64,000 nt of DNA from Streptomyces resistomycificus (GTDB lineage: Bacteria; Actinomycetota; Actinomycetes; Streptomycetales; Streptomycetaceae). Location: positions 875,395 to 939,394 of the forward strand of contig NZ_KQ948988.1 of assembly GCF_001514265.1 (NCBI RefSeq). Reading direction: 5' to 3'. Every line of letters begins with the position of its first letter. Positions within the stretch are counted from its first letter, which is position 1. The position numbers were made by a program, and so were the translations under genes. The notes under the pieces were generated by a model. That model was not told the origin of the DNA and searched no databases. It worked only from the letters and a program-made list of their open reading frames with translations. Positions 36,146-43,897 of this stretch are shown here, piece after piece.

Positions 36146-37150
36146 ATGGACAGACGCGGGTTCAACCGACGAGTACTGCTGGGCGGCGCGGCCGTGGCGA
36201 CATCGTTGTCCCTGGCGCCCGAGGCCAGCAGCGCCGACACGCCGGCGAGGACCGCCCCGGCCGGGGGCGAGGTGAGACACCTCAAGCTGTACGCCGAGAA
36301 ACTCGCTGACGGGCAGATGGGCTACGGACTGGAGAAGGGGAAGGCGACCGTCCCCGGACCGCTGATCGAACTCAACGAGGGCGACACACTGCACATCGAG
36401 TTCGAGAACACCATGGACGTGCGGGCGAGCCTGCACGTGCACGGCCTGGACTACGAGATCACCAGCGACGGCACCAGGTTGAACAAGAGCGACGTCGAGC
36501 CGGGCGGCACCCGCACCTACACCTGGCGCACCCACGCGCCCGGCCGGCGCAAGGACGGCACCTGGCGGGCGGGCAGCGCGGGCTACTGGCACTACCACGA
36601 CCACGTCGTGGGGACGGAGCACGGCACCCATGGCATCCGGAAGGGCCTGTACGGGCCGGTGATCGTGCGGCGCAAGGGAGACGTCCTGCCGGACCGCACC
36701 CACACGATCGTCTTCAACGACATGCTGATCAACAACAAGCCGGCCCACTCCGGACCCGACTTCACGGCCACCGTGGGCGATCGGGTCGAGTTCGTGATGA
36801 TCACGCACGGCGAGTTCTACCACACCTTCCACATGCACGGTCACCGCTGGGCGGACAACCGTACGGGAACGCTCACCGGCCCCGACGACCCCAGCCAGGT
36901 CATCGACAACAAGATCGTCGGCCCGGCGGACTCCTTCGGGTTCCAGGTGATCGCGGGGGAGGGGGTGGGGGCCGGGGCGTGGATGTACCACTGCCATGTG
37001 CAGAGCCACTCCGACATGGGCATGGTGGGGCTGTTCCTGGTGCGCAAGCCGGACGGGACGATCCCGGGATACGAGCCGCACGAACACCGGCACGGGCAGA
37101 CGGCGGAGCAAGGGCACGGGCAGACGGCGGAGCAAGGGCACGCGCACTGA
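36146..37150 (+). CDS. Two-domain small laccase (SLAC-like multicopper oxidase)
   Basis: 334-residue Tat-exported laccase (signal [17 protein letters not shown]). Copper ligands are clear: H97-x-H99, H149/H151/H153 (YWHYHDH), H226, H229/H231/H233 (HTFHMHGH) and the HCH box H282-C283-H284 with H288 and axial M293 ([13 protein letters not shown]). Two cupredoxin domains instead of three mark the Streptomyces SLAC/EpoA type, which works as a trimer and oxidises phenolics. It could act on lignin-derived phenols feeding the vanillate and protocatechuate genes here. The last ~25 residues are a His/Gln-rich duplicated tail. GGGGAG precedes the ATG. Confidence 0.94.
   Translation: MDRRGFNRRVLLGGAAVATSLSLAPEASSADTPARTAPAGGEVRHLKLYAEKLADGQMGYGLEKGKATVPGPLIELNEGDTLHIEFENTMDVRASLHVHGLDYEITSDGTRLNKSDVEPGGTRTYTWRTHAPGRRKDGTWRAGSAGYWHYHDHVVGTEHGTHGIRKGLYGPVIVRRKGDVLPDRTHTIVFNDMLINNKPAHSGPDFTATVGDRVEFVMITHGEFYHTFHMHGHRWADNRTGTLTGPDDPSQVIDNKIVGPADSFGFQVIAGEGVGAGAWMYHCHVQSHSDMGMVGLFLVRKPDGTIPGYEPHEHRHGQTAEQGHGQTAEQGHAH
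37091..37138 (+). repeat. Exact 24-base duplication in the laccase tail
   Basis: Two identical 24-base units (37091-37114, 37115-37138), starting CACGGGCAGACGG, encode HGQTAEQG twice and are followed by HAH. The result is a short histidine-rich extension at the C-terminus. Confidence 0.9.
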
Positions 37151-37264
37151 CGGACCGGTTGCTTCAGGTGCGCGGGACGCGCCCCCGCCCGGCGGCAGCA
37201 GCCGCAGCCACGGGCGGGACCGTCAGCCGATGTCGGGATCCTCCGGCCGCCGTGAAGGCGTGCG

Positions 37265-37331
37265 CAACCGGTTGTCGGCGGTGCCGAGAACCCCGCGCGG
37301 AAGTGGACCTTCGCCTTCCGAGAGCGCTCTC
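37265..37331. promoter_or_regulatory. Two candidate LacI-family operators
   Basis: CAACCGGTTG (37265-37274) and GAGAGCGCTCTC (37320-37331) are perfect palindromes with the central CG typical of LacI-family sites. They lie about 120 and 60 bases before the LacI start, consistent with autoregulation by looping. The laccase gene's end lies just upstream. Confidence 0.55.
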
Positions 37332-37390
37332 ACGCCGGTCCCGGAGCCGGGGCTATCCTGATCCGCACCCCGCCGATGAGGAGCCCCGAC

Positions 37391-38440
37391 GTGACCGAGA
37401 CAGCGCCGCGCCCCACGCTGGAGGCCGTGGCCGCGCGGGCCGGGGTCTCACGGGCCACCGTCTCCCGGGTGGTCAACGGCGGGGACGGGGTGCGGGACCC
37501 GCTCGTGGAGCGGGTCCGTCGGGCGGTGGACGAGCTCGGGTACGTGCCCAACCAGGCCGCCCGCAGTCTGGTGACGAAACGGCACGACGCCGTGGCGGTC
37601 GTGGTCGCCGAACCGGAGACCCGGGTCTTCGCGGACCCCTTCTTCGCCCTGCAACTGCGAGGCATCAGCAAGGAGTTGACCGCCCACGACAACCAGCTCG
37701 TCCTGCTGCTCACCGAGGGCCGCGACGACCACGCCCGGGTCGGCCGCTACCTCGCCGGCGGCCATGTCGACGGCGCGCTGGTGTTCTCCCTGCACCTCGA
37801 CGACCCCCTGCCCGGCCTGATCCGCCGGGCCGGTGTCCCGACCGTCTTCGGCGGCCGCCCCGGCTGGAGCGACGGCGACGGCGACAGCGACGGCGGTGAC
37901 GTCGTGTACGTCGACAGCGACAACCGCGGCGGTGCCCGTGACGCCGTACGCCATCTCGTCGGCCTGGGCCGCACCCGCGTCGCGCACATCACCGGCCCGC
38001 TCGACCAGACCTCGGCTGCGGACCGGCTCGACGGCTTCCGGGACGTGATGCCCGACGCCGACCCGCGACTGGTCGTGCCGGGCGACTTCACCCCGGCCGG
38101 GGGCGAGCGGGCGATGCGCGGGCTGCTGGACCACTGCCCCGACGTGGACGCGGTGTTCGCCGCCAACGACCTCACCGCCGCGGGCGCCCTGCGCGTGCTG
38201 CGCGAGCACGGGCGCCGGGTGCCCGAGGACGTCGCCGTGATCGGCTTCGACGACATGCTGGCCGTCACCGAACAGACCGACCCGCCGCTCACGACGGTCC
38301 GTCAGGACATAGAGGAGATGGGCAGGTTGATGGCACGGCTGCTCCTGCGCGGCCTCGACCGCAGGACCGCCGAGGTGCCGGGAGCCACCCGCTCCGGGGT
38401 GGTGCTGCCGACCACCCTGGTCCGCCGCGCCTCGGCCTGA
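37391..38440 (+). CDS. LacI-family transcriptional regulator
   Basis: 349-residue regulator. The N-terminal helix-turn-helix and hinge helix are intact (TLEAVAARAGVSRATVSRVVNG; VRRAVDELGYVPNQAARSLV), followed by a periplasmic-binding-protein-like effector domain (VFAANDLTAAGALRVLREHGRRVPEDVAVIGFDD). The effector should be a sugar. Its targets may be the secreted sugar-oxidation genes at 31-36 kb, but no permease genes adjoin. I prefer the GTG at 37391, which has GAGGAG at good spacing, over ATG 37376. Confidence 0.92.
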   Translation: MTETAPRPTLEAVAARAGVSRATVSRVVNGGDGVRDPLVERVRRAVDELGYVPNQAARSLVTKRHDAVAVVVAEPETRVFADPFFALQLRGISKELTAHDNQLVLLLTEGRDDHARVGRYLAGGHVDGALVFSLHLDDPLPGLIRRAGVPTVFGGRPGWSDGDGDSDGGDVVYVDSDNRGGARDAVRHLVGLGRTRVAHITGPLDQTSAADRLDGFRDVMPDADPRLVVPGDFTPAGGERAMRGLLDHCPDVDAVFAANDLTAAGALRVLREHGRRVPEDVAVIGFDDMLAVTEQTDPPLTTVRQDIEEMGRLMARLLLRGLDRRTAEVPGATRSGVVLPTTLVRRASA

Positions 38441-38471
38441 ACCCCGCGCCCGCCCGCCTGCCGAAACCGGC

Positions 38472-39260
38472 TCACGCCTCCGGTGGCGTGCTCGTGATCA
38501 CCGCGAAACGCGCCCCGTACGGGTCGGCGAGCTCGGCGATGCGCCCCACGTTCTCCAGGTCCGTCGCCGGCATCCGCACCGTGCCGCCCCGCTCCTGTGC
38601 CGCGCCGACGACCGTGTCCGTGTCCTCGACCTCGAAGTACGGCAGCCACGCCCCGGCCGGCGCCTGGGTCGGGTCGTCCTCCAGCGGCACGATCGCGCCG
38701 AACATGGCGTCCGACTCGGTGCCCGACGGGTGGACGGTGGTGTAGGTGTCCCCGGCGAAGGTGAGGGCGGTGGTCTCCCAGCCGAACACCGCGTTGTAGA
38801 AGCCCGCGGCGGCGGGCAGGTCCGGCGTGTACAGCTCCAGCCAGTACAGCGCGCCCACTTCCTCGACGACGTCCAGGCCGTTGTTGGCCGCGGGCTGCCA
38901 GATGCCGAAGGACACGCCCGCCCGGTCGGCGAGGATCGCCATGCGGCCCTGGTCCAGGACGTCCATGGGCTGCACCAGCACCGAGCCGTGCGCCTGCTCG
39001 GCCGCCTTGGCGGTGGCGTCGGCGTCCGAGGTCATGAAGTACACGGTCCAGGACGGCGGGCCCTGGTCCGGCGTGGTCTGCATACCGCCCGCGGCGGTCC
39101 TCCCGTCGAGCTGGAAGAAGCCGTAGCCGCCGACCTCGGGCCCGCCCGCCTGGAACTGCCAGCCGAAGAGCGCTTGGTAGAAGGAGGAGGCGCCCTCGAT
39201 GTCGGGTGTGCCGAGATCGAGCCAGTTCGGGGCGCCCGTGACATAACGGGTCGTGAGCAT
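38472..39260 (-). CDS. Two-domain VOC (glyoxalase-fold) protein
   Basis: 262-residue protein with tandem vicinal-oxygen-chelate domains (GAPNWLDLGTPDIEGASSFYQALFGWQF; ALYWLELYTPDLPAAAGFYNAVFGWE). The architecture equals the Streptomyces 27-kDa antigen CFP30B-like and glyoxalase/bleomycin-resistance families; the substrate cannot be told. Metal-ligand positions appear incomplete in the first domain, as is common. GGAGAG precedes the ATG at 39260. Monocistronic. Confidence 0.85.
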   Translation of the reverse strand: MLTTRYVTGAPNWLDLGTPDIEGASSFYQALFGWQFQAGGPEVGGYGFFQLDGRTAAGGMQTTPDQGPPSWTVYFMTSDADATAKAAEQAHGSVLVQPMDVLDQGRMAILADRAGVSFGIWQPAANNGLDVVEEVGALYWLELYTPDLPAAAGFYNAVFGWETTALTFAGDTYTTVHPSGTESDAMFGAIVPLEDDPTQAPAGAWLPYFEVEDTDTVVGAAQERGGTVRMPATDLENVGRIAELADPYGARFAVITSTPPEA

Positions 39261-39347
39261 CTCCGCTCTCCTTCGAAAGGTCCCGTTGCCTGTACTGCGA
39301 GTCTCGCACCGCCCACTGACAAACGCCCAGGCGTGACCCTCAATCCT

Positions 39348-39364
39348 GGTCACCCTGAGTGACC
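39348..39364. promoter_or_regulatory. Palindrome between the VOC and WhiB-like genes
   Basis: GGTCAC-CCTGA-GTGACC, perfect 6-base arms, 88 bases upstream of the VOC start and 150 upstream of the WhiB-like start. Orientation of the half-sites is the reverse of the BldD box. The rest of the 253-base gap shows nothing else clear. Confidence 0.4.
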
Positions 39365-39513
39365 GAGGCGTTTCATCAGGTCGTACGACCTCCCGCGCGC
39401 CGCCTTCCACCGGGCTGTCCGGCCGGGGCATCATCGGTCGGCCGCGGGCCGTGGACGGTGTCGTTGAGCGCGCGTTGATGGAATGTTTTTCACCGCCCGG
39501 CACGATCTCGGGC

Positions 39514-39759
39514 ATGCACATCGACACCATGACACCGGGCACTCTCGCCTGGCAGACCCAGGCACTGTGCGCCCAGACCGGGGCGGACTTCTTCTTCCCC
39601 GAGCCGGGCAGCTCCGTACGCGAGGCGAAGCGCATCTGCGGCATGTGCGAGATGCGCCCCGCCTGTCTGGACTACGCCCTGGCCAACGACGAGCGCTTCG
39701 GCGTCTGGGGAGGCCTGTCCGAGAAGGAGAGACTGCACCTCAGGCGCACGGGCGACTGA
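39514..39759 (+). CDS. WhiB-like iron-sulfur regulator
   Basis: 81-residue Wbl protein. The four [4Fe-4S] cysteines are Cys19, Cys42, Cys45 and Cys51 (ALCAQTG; ICGMCEMRPAC), followed by the GVWGG turn at 63-67 and a basic end (KERLHLRR). Wbl proteins bind sigma factor HrdB-type subunits and act in development, redox response or antibiotic resistance. Position suggests the S. coelicolor wblH locus, recalled and not verified. An in-frame ATG 15 bases later is possible. It is followed 126 bases later by the tRNA-like pair in the same direction. Confidence 0.9.
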   Translation: MHIDTMTPGTLAWQTQALCAQTGADFFFPEPGSSVREAKRICGMCEMRPACLDYALANDERFGVWGGLSEKERLHLRRTGD

Positions 39760-39885
39760 ACCGCCGCCCCCTCCGCCCCGCCCGTGCCCCCGTCACCCGC
39801 TCGTCCTCACCCTTCCCTCCGCACTCATACGTTCGAAAACCGGTACGACCGGTCCCGGGGGTGAGGTTAGGATCCGTGGGCGCGG

Positions 39886-39957
39886 CCGGGCGTAGCGCAG
39901 AGGCAGTCGCGCCGTCCTGCACAGACGGATACGCCGGTTCGAATCCGGTCGCCCGGA
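39886..39957 (+). tRNA. tRNA-like gene A, anticodon GCA (Cys)
   Basis: 72-base cloverleaf. Acceptor CCGGGCG/CGCCCGG is a perfect 7-bp stem with C1:G72 and A73. T8-A9, then a D-arm GCGC-AGAGGCAG-TCGC whose innermost pair is C-T. Anticodon stem CCGTC/GACGG with loop CTGCACA: T33, GCA at 34-36, and a C at 37 where nearly all tRNAs have a purine. Four-base variable loop ATAC and T-arm GCCGG-TTCGAAT-CCGGT. CCA is not encoded. C1:G72 with A73 is unlike normal Cys tRNA. Possibly charged abnormally or not used in translation. Confidence 0.65.
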
Positions 39958-39965
39958 CGCGCGGT

Positions 39966-40037
39966 GGGCCGGTAGCGCAGAGGCAGGCGCACCGCCTTCT
40001 CAGGGCGGATACGTCGGTTCGAATCCGGCCCGGCCCA
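39966..40037 (+). tRNA. tRNA-like gene B, anticodon CTC (Glu)
   Basis: 72-base cloverleaf only eight bases after gene A. Acceptor GGGCCGG/CCGGCCC is perfect; A73 is followed by an encoded CCA (40038-40040). The D-arm GCGC-AGAGGCAG-GCGC is fully paired and has the same loop as genes A and C. Anticodon stem CCGCC/GGCGG with loop TTCTCAG gives CTC. Variable loop ATAC, T-arm GTCGG-TTCGAAT-CCGGC. Not the usual Streptomyces tRNA-Glu body, only its anticodon arm. It ends 31 bases before the SDR start codon, so it is probably on the same transcript. Confidence 0.7.
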
Positions 40038-40070
40038 CCACCGGCACAGCATCGGGACGGGCGGGGACAC

Positions 40071-41399
40071 ATGCGGGACGCAATCGGCGAGGAGGAGCTG
40101 GCCGCCTTCCACCGTACGGTCGCCCGCCTGCGGGCACTGCCCGTCGACGACCCGGTCCGGCTGCGCGCCGAGCAGGTCGCCGCGTCCTTCACGAGGGACG
40201 GACGGCTGCGCCGGCGCAGGACACGCGGCGACGAACTGTCCGCCGCCGATGCCGAGGTGAGCGCTGCGACCGCGACCGGCGCACTCGACCGGCGCGAGGA
40301 CGCTCCGCTCGCAGCGGCCGGTACCGGCGGAGTGTTCCGCAAGCCCCGCGGCTGCTACGTCTGCAAGTCGCCCTACCGCCAGGTCGACTCCTTCTACCAC
40401 CGCCTGTGCCCGCGGTGCGCCGCCGACAACACCGCCCGCCGCGCCCTGAGCACGGACCTCGGCGGTCGCCGGGTCCTCCTCACCGGCGGCCGGGTGAAGA
40501 TCGGCTTCCAGCTGGCGCTGATGATGCTGCGCGACGGCGCCGAACTGCTGGTGACCTCCCGCTTCCCGCACGACACCGTCCGCCGCTTCCGCGCCGAACC
40601 CGGCAGCGAGAAGTGGCTCGACCGGCTGAGCGTCCTCGCCGTCGACCTGCGCGACCCCCGCCAGGTGCTGGGCCTGTGCGAGGAGTTGCGACAGGAGGGC
40701 GAGCCGCTGGACATCCTCGTGAACAACGCGGCGCAGACCGTGCGGCGCCCGCCCGAGTCGTACGCGCTGCTGGCGGACGGGGAGTCGGACGCGCTGCCCG
40801 AGGGCGCCCGGCGCGCACCCGGCTTCACGCCGATGCGGATGCTCGGCGGCCGGGGGGCGTCCCTGCCGGTCGCGCTGCGCGAGGCCGACGAGGCCGGACT
40901 GCTGCCCGACCCGTCCCCGGAGAACTCGTGGTCGGCCCGGCTCGGCGCCCTCGACCCGGCCGAGGTCCTGGAGACCCAGCTGGTCAACGCGCTCGCCCCG
41001 GCCCTGCTGTGCGACCGGCTGCTGCCCCTGCTGCTCGCCTCGCCCAACCCGCGTCGCTACGTGGTCAACGTGACCGCGGTCGAGGGCCGGTTCGCGGTCC
41101 GGAACAAGACGGCCGGTCATCCCCACACCAACATGGCCAAGGCCGCCCTCAACATGCTCACCCGCACCAGTGCCGCCGAACTCGCCGAGCAGGGCGTGCA
41201 CATGTGCGCGGTCGACACCGGCTGGATCACCGACGAGAACCCGGCACCGAAGAAGGCCCGGATGGCCCAAGCGGGCTTCCGCACGCCCCTGGACGTCGTG
41301 GACGGCGCCGCCCGGGTCTACGACCCGATCGTGCGGGGCGAGGCCGGGGACCCCGTGTCCGGGGTGTTCCTCAAGGACTACCGGGAGGCGCAGTGGTGA
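40071..41399 (+). CDS. Zinc-ribbon SDR-fold protein with degenerate active site
   Basis: 442-residue protein. A helical N-terminus (about 1-80) leads to a Cys4 zinc-ribbon-like motif, CYVCKSPYRQVDS...LCPRCA (about 95-117). A short-chain-dehydrogenase domain follows with cofactor motif LLTGGRVKIGFQLA, NNAAQTV and VVNVTAVEGR. At the catalytic YxxxK site the lysine is kept in HPHTNMAKAALN but the tyrosine position is threonine. A ~70-residue insertion follows NNAAQT. It may bind NAD(P) without normal catalysis. The stop overlaps the LRR gene's start as GTGA. Its promoter is probably upstream of the tRNA-like pair. Confidence 0.85.
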   Translation: MRDAIGEEELAAFHRTVARLRALPVDDPVRLRAEQVAASFTRDGRLRRRRTRGDELSAADAEVSAATATGALDRREDAPLAAAGTGGVFRKPRGCYVCKSPYRQVDSFYHRLCPRCAADNTARRALSTDLGGRRVLLTGGRVKIGFQLALMMLRDGAELLVTSRFPHDTVRRFRAEPGSEKWLDRLSVLAVDLRDPRQVLGLCEELRQEGEPLDILVNNAAQTVRRPPESYALLADGESDALPEGARRAPGFTPMRMLGGRGASLPVALREADEAGLLPDPSPENSWSARLGALDPAEVLETQLVNALAPALLCDRLLPLLLASPNPRRYVVNVTAVEGRFAVRNKTAGHPHTNMAKAALNMLTRTSAAELAEQGVHMCAVDTGWITDENPAPKKARMAQAGFRTPLDVVDGAARVYDPIVRGEAGDPVSGVFLKDYREAQW

Positions 41400-42580
41400 A
41401 CGAAGGACCCGGTACCGGCTTCGCGGGCGTCCCCCGCGTCGTGCCGCGCCCGCAGGCCGAACTCGGTCCCCTGCTGGACTGGTTGCGAGCGGGCCGCCCC
41501 GCCGGTGAACGCCTGGACTTCACGGCCGGTACGGCACTGCCCGACGGCCGGCTGGACCTGTGCAAGCAGGGGCTGGGCCCCCAGGGTGCCGCCCTGGTCG
41601 CCGAGACCCTCTCCCAAGGGCCCACCCCGGTACGGCACCTGCTCCTCGGCACCGACGCGCTCGGTGACGAGGGGGCCACCGCCGCGGCCGGCGCCGGCAC
41701 CGGCGTGGAGACGCTCTACCTGGGCTGCAACAACATCACCGCGGGCGGCGCCTGCCGCATCGCCGACCAGCTGCGCGCCTCCCCCCGGGTCACCGGGGTC
41801 TGGCTCAAACGCAACCCGCTCGGCAGTGCCGGCGGCCGGGCCGCGGCCGAACTCGTCGAGTCCGCCCGGTCGTTGCGCACCCTCGACCTCGTCCAGACCG
41901 GCCTCGACGCGTCGGGCGTCCTGGTCCTCGCCGACGCGCTGCTGGCGGCCGCCGGCAACGGGCGCCGGATCGAACGGCTCTTCGTCGGCGGCAACCCGCT
42001 GGGGGAGGGCGGAGCGCAGTCCCTCGCCGAGGTCCTCGCGGCCGGCGCGATCGACGAACTGTACGTCTCCGCCGCCGGGTTGGCGGACGCCGGTGCCCTC
42101 CGTCTGGCCGACGTCCTGGAGCGGGCACCGCATGGGCGGCTGACCCGGCTGTCCGTCGCCAGCAACGGCATCGGCCCGCGGGCGGCGGCCCGGCTGGTCA
42201 CTGCGGCGACGGCGGCCGGCGTCACCCTGCTGGACCTGGGCCGGGTCCGGGCGGCGGCGGTGCTCGGCGCGGCCGACAACCACATCGACACGCCCGCCGC
42301 CGAGGCGATCGGCGCGGCCCTCGCGGCCACCGGCCACCGCCTCACCCACCTGGTCCTCACCCACACCGGCATGCGCAGCCGCGAGGCCCACCGCCTCCTC
42401 GACAGCGCGACGCGCGCCGGCACGGCCACCCGCTTCGTCCTCGGCCAGGGCGTCGCGGCGAGCGTCAAACGCCGCCTGGAGGCCCTCAGCGCCCACGTCC
42501 CGCACCCGACGGTCCCGGCCGACGTGGCCGCCGTGCGCAGCGTGCACAGAACAGCTCCCCGGCTGTCACCGGGGAGCTAG
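41396..42580 (+). CDS. Ribonuclease-inhibitor-like leucine-rich-repeat protein
   Basis: 394-residue protein made largely of about ten 27-30-residue LRR units of RNI type, for example VETLYLGCNNITAGGACRIA, VTGVWLKRNPLGSAGGRAAA and LRTLDLVQTGLDASG. It has no signal peptide or membrane segment, so it should be cytoplasmic. RNI-like LRRs are protein-interaction platforms. The GTG start (GGGAGG eight bases upstream) overlaps the SDR stop, so both are made in fixed ratio and may form a complex. Its stop lies inside a hairpin, and tRNA-like gene C starts 14 bases later. Confidence 0.85.
   Translation: MNEGPGTGFAGVPRVVPRPQAELGPLLDWLRAGRPAGERLDFTAGTALPDGRLDLCKQGLGPQGAALVAETLSQGPTPVRHLLLGTDALGDEGATAAAGAGTGVETLYLGCNNITAGGACRIADQLRASPRVTGVWLKRNPLGSAGGRAAAELVESARSLRTLDLVQTGLDASGVLVLADALLAAAGNGRRIERLFVGGNPLGEGGAQSLAEVLAAGAIDELYVSAAGLADAGALRLADVLERAPHGRLTRLSVASNGIGPRAAARLVTAATAAGVTLLDLGRVRAAAVLGAADNHIDTPAAEAIGAALAATGHRLTHLVLTHTGMRSREAHRLLDSATRAGTATRFVLGQGVAASVKRRLEALSAHVPHPTVPADVAAVRSVHRTAPRLSPGS
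42553..42578 (+). terminator. Hairpin over the end of the LRR gene
   Basis: AGCTCCCCGG-CTGTCA-CCGGGGAGCT, perfect 10-bp stem, covering the last codons with the TAG stop beginning at its last base. It could terminate the SDR-LRR transcript or act as a processing signal before tRNA-like gene C. Confidence 0.6.
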
Positions 42581-42594
42581 TCTGATCTCAAGGG

Positions 42595-42668
42595 CGGGGT
42601 CGTAGCGCAGAGGCAGGCGCGCCGGTCTCCAAAACCGGGACACGCTGGTTCGAATCCAGCCGCCCCGC
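42595..42668 (+). tRNA. tRNA-like gene C, anticodon CCA (Trp), bulged acceptor
   Basis: 74-base cloverleaf. Acceptor CGGGG-T-CG pairs with CGCCCCG only if T42600 is bulged; the stem can extend outward by two more G-C pairs. D-arm GCGC-AGAGGCAG-GCGC as in gene B. Anticodon stem CCGGT/ACCGG, loop CTCCAAA, anticodon CCA. Five-base variable loop GACAC, T-arm GCTGG-TTCGAAT-CCAGC, and C at the discriminator position. The anticodon arm equals a normal Trp tRNA, but the rest looks closer to Streptomyces tRNA-Pro as I remember it. No CCA encoded. Confidence 0.65.
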
Positions 42669-42689
42669 CCCCCTCGGAGGCGGTGGCTG

Positions 42690-43667
42690 TCAGCCGGCCG
42701 CGCGCGCCGCCATCCGCGCCTTGCGCGTCGCGAGCTTCTCGTCGAACTTGGAGGCCTCCGCGTCCAGGCCGCTCATGTACAGGCCGAGTTCCTCCTGGGC
42801 CTTGAGGCCCTCGGGGCCGAGACCGTCGATCTCCAGGACCTTCAGGAAGCGCAGGACGGGCTGGATGACGTCGTCGTGGTGGATGCGCATGTTGTAGACC
42901 TCGCCGATCGCCATCTGTGCGGCGGCCCGCTCGAAGCCGGGCATGCCGTGGCCGGGCATCCGGAAGTTCACGATCACGTCGCGGACCGCCTGCATCGTCA
43001 GGTCGGGCGCCAGGTCGAAGGCGGCCTTGAGCAGGTTCCGGTAGAAGACCATGTGCAGGTTCTCGTCGGTCGCGATCCGCGCCAGCATGCGGTCGCACAC
43101 CGGGTCCCCGGACTGGTGGCCGGTGTTGCGGTGCGAGACGCGGGTCGCCAGCTCCTGGAAGGCCACGTAGGCGACCGAGTGCAGCATCGAGTGCCGGTTG
43201 TCCGACTCGAAGCCCTCGGCCATGTGGGCCATGCGGAACTGCTCCAGCTTGTCCGGGTCGACCGCGCGCGAGGCGAGCAGGTAGTCGCGCATCACGATGC
43301 CGTGCCGGCCCTCTTCCGCGGTCCAGCGGTGCACCCAGGTGCCCCAGGCGCCGTCGCGGCCGAAGAGGGAGGCGATCTCGTGGTGGTAGCTGGGGAGGTT
43401 GTCCTCGGTGAGCAGGTTCACGACCAGGGCGATCCGGCCGAGCTCGGTGACCTTGGACTGGCCCTTCTCCCAGGCCTCGCCGTCCTCGAAGACGCCGGGG
43501 AAGTTGCGGCCGTCGCTCCACGGCACGTACTCGTGCGGCATCCAGTCCTTGGCGACCTTGAGGTGCCGGTTCAGTTCCTGTTCGACGACTTCCTCCAGCG
43601 CGTACAGCAGGCGGGCGTCGGTCCAGGCGGAGGACGGGCTGCCGAGGTGAGGGGAAGTGATCGTCAC
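42690..43667 (-). CDS. Acyl-ACP desaturase (fatty acid desaturase type 2)
   Basis: 325-residue soluble diiron desaturase that introduces a double bond into acyl-ACP (or acyl-CoA). Diiron ligands are visible as EEGRH (about 118-122) and DENLH (about 203-207), with further glutamate in TEDNLPSYHHEI. The GTG at 43667 follows TGGAG. Monocistronic. Its upstream region (43747-43800) carries a striking array of CGTAGGYTAM sites, so a dedicated TetR-type lipid regulator is expected, though no such gene lies nearby. Confidence 0.92.
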   Translation of the reverse strand: MTITSPHLGSPSSAWTDARLLYALEEVVEQELNRHLKVAKDWMPHEYVPWSDGRNFPGVFEDGEAWEKGQSKVTELGRIALVVNLLTEDNLPSYHHEIASLFGRDGAWGTWVHRWTAEEGRHGIVMRDYLLASRAVDPDKLEQFRMAHMAEGFESDNRHSMLHSVAYVAFQELATRVSHRNTGHQSGDPVCDRMLARIATDENLHMVFYRNLLKAAFDLAPDLTMQAVRDVIVNFRMPGHGMPGFERAAAQMAIGEVYNMRIHHDDVIQPVLRFLKVLEIDGLGPEGLKAQEELGLYMSGLDAEASKFDEKLATRKARMAARAAG

Positions 43668-43746
43668 GGGTACTCCAGGGGACGCGGAACATGTACGTGG
43701 AACAGAATGTGCTTCAGGGGAGCGGCACGGTCGGCGAGCGACGCCG

Positions 43747-43800
43747 GTAACCTACGACATCGTAGGCTACGTATCCGTAGGTTACGAGACCGTAGGTTAA
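43747..43800. promoter_or_regulatory. Tandem operator array of the desaturase gene
   Basis: Three direct half-sites at an exact 15-base period (CGTAGGCTAC 43761, CGTAGGTTAC 43776, CGTAGGTTAA 43791) plus one inverted half-site GTAACCTACG at 43747. The first two form CCTACG-ACAT-CGTAGG. It lies 80-133 bases upstream of the desaturase start. Confidence 0.8.
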
Positions 43801-43897
43801 GAGCGCCGTAAAGATCCCTGATCAGCGGTGTTCCCCGGGCATGACAAGCGGTCCCGGAACCGCAGGTCCAGGGCCGACAGAGGGAAAGTTCACCCGG

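Noticed and set aside
39886..42668. tRNA-Sec or suppressor tRNA as explanation of the tRNA-like genes
   Set aside because: Anticodons are GCA, CTC and CCA, not UCA or CUA, and A and B have ordinary 7-bp acceptor stems without a long variable arm.
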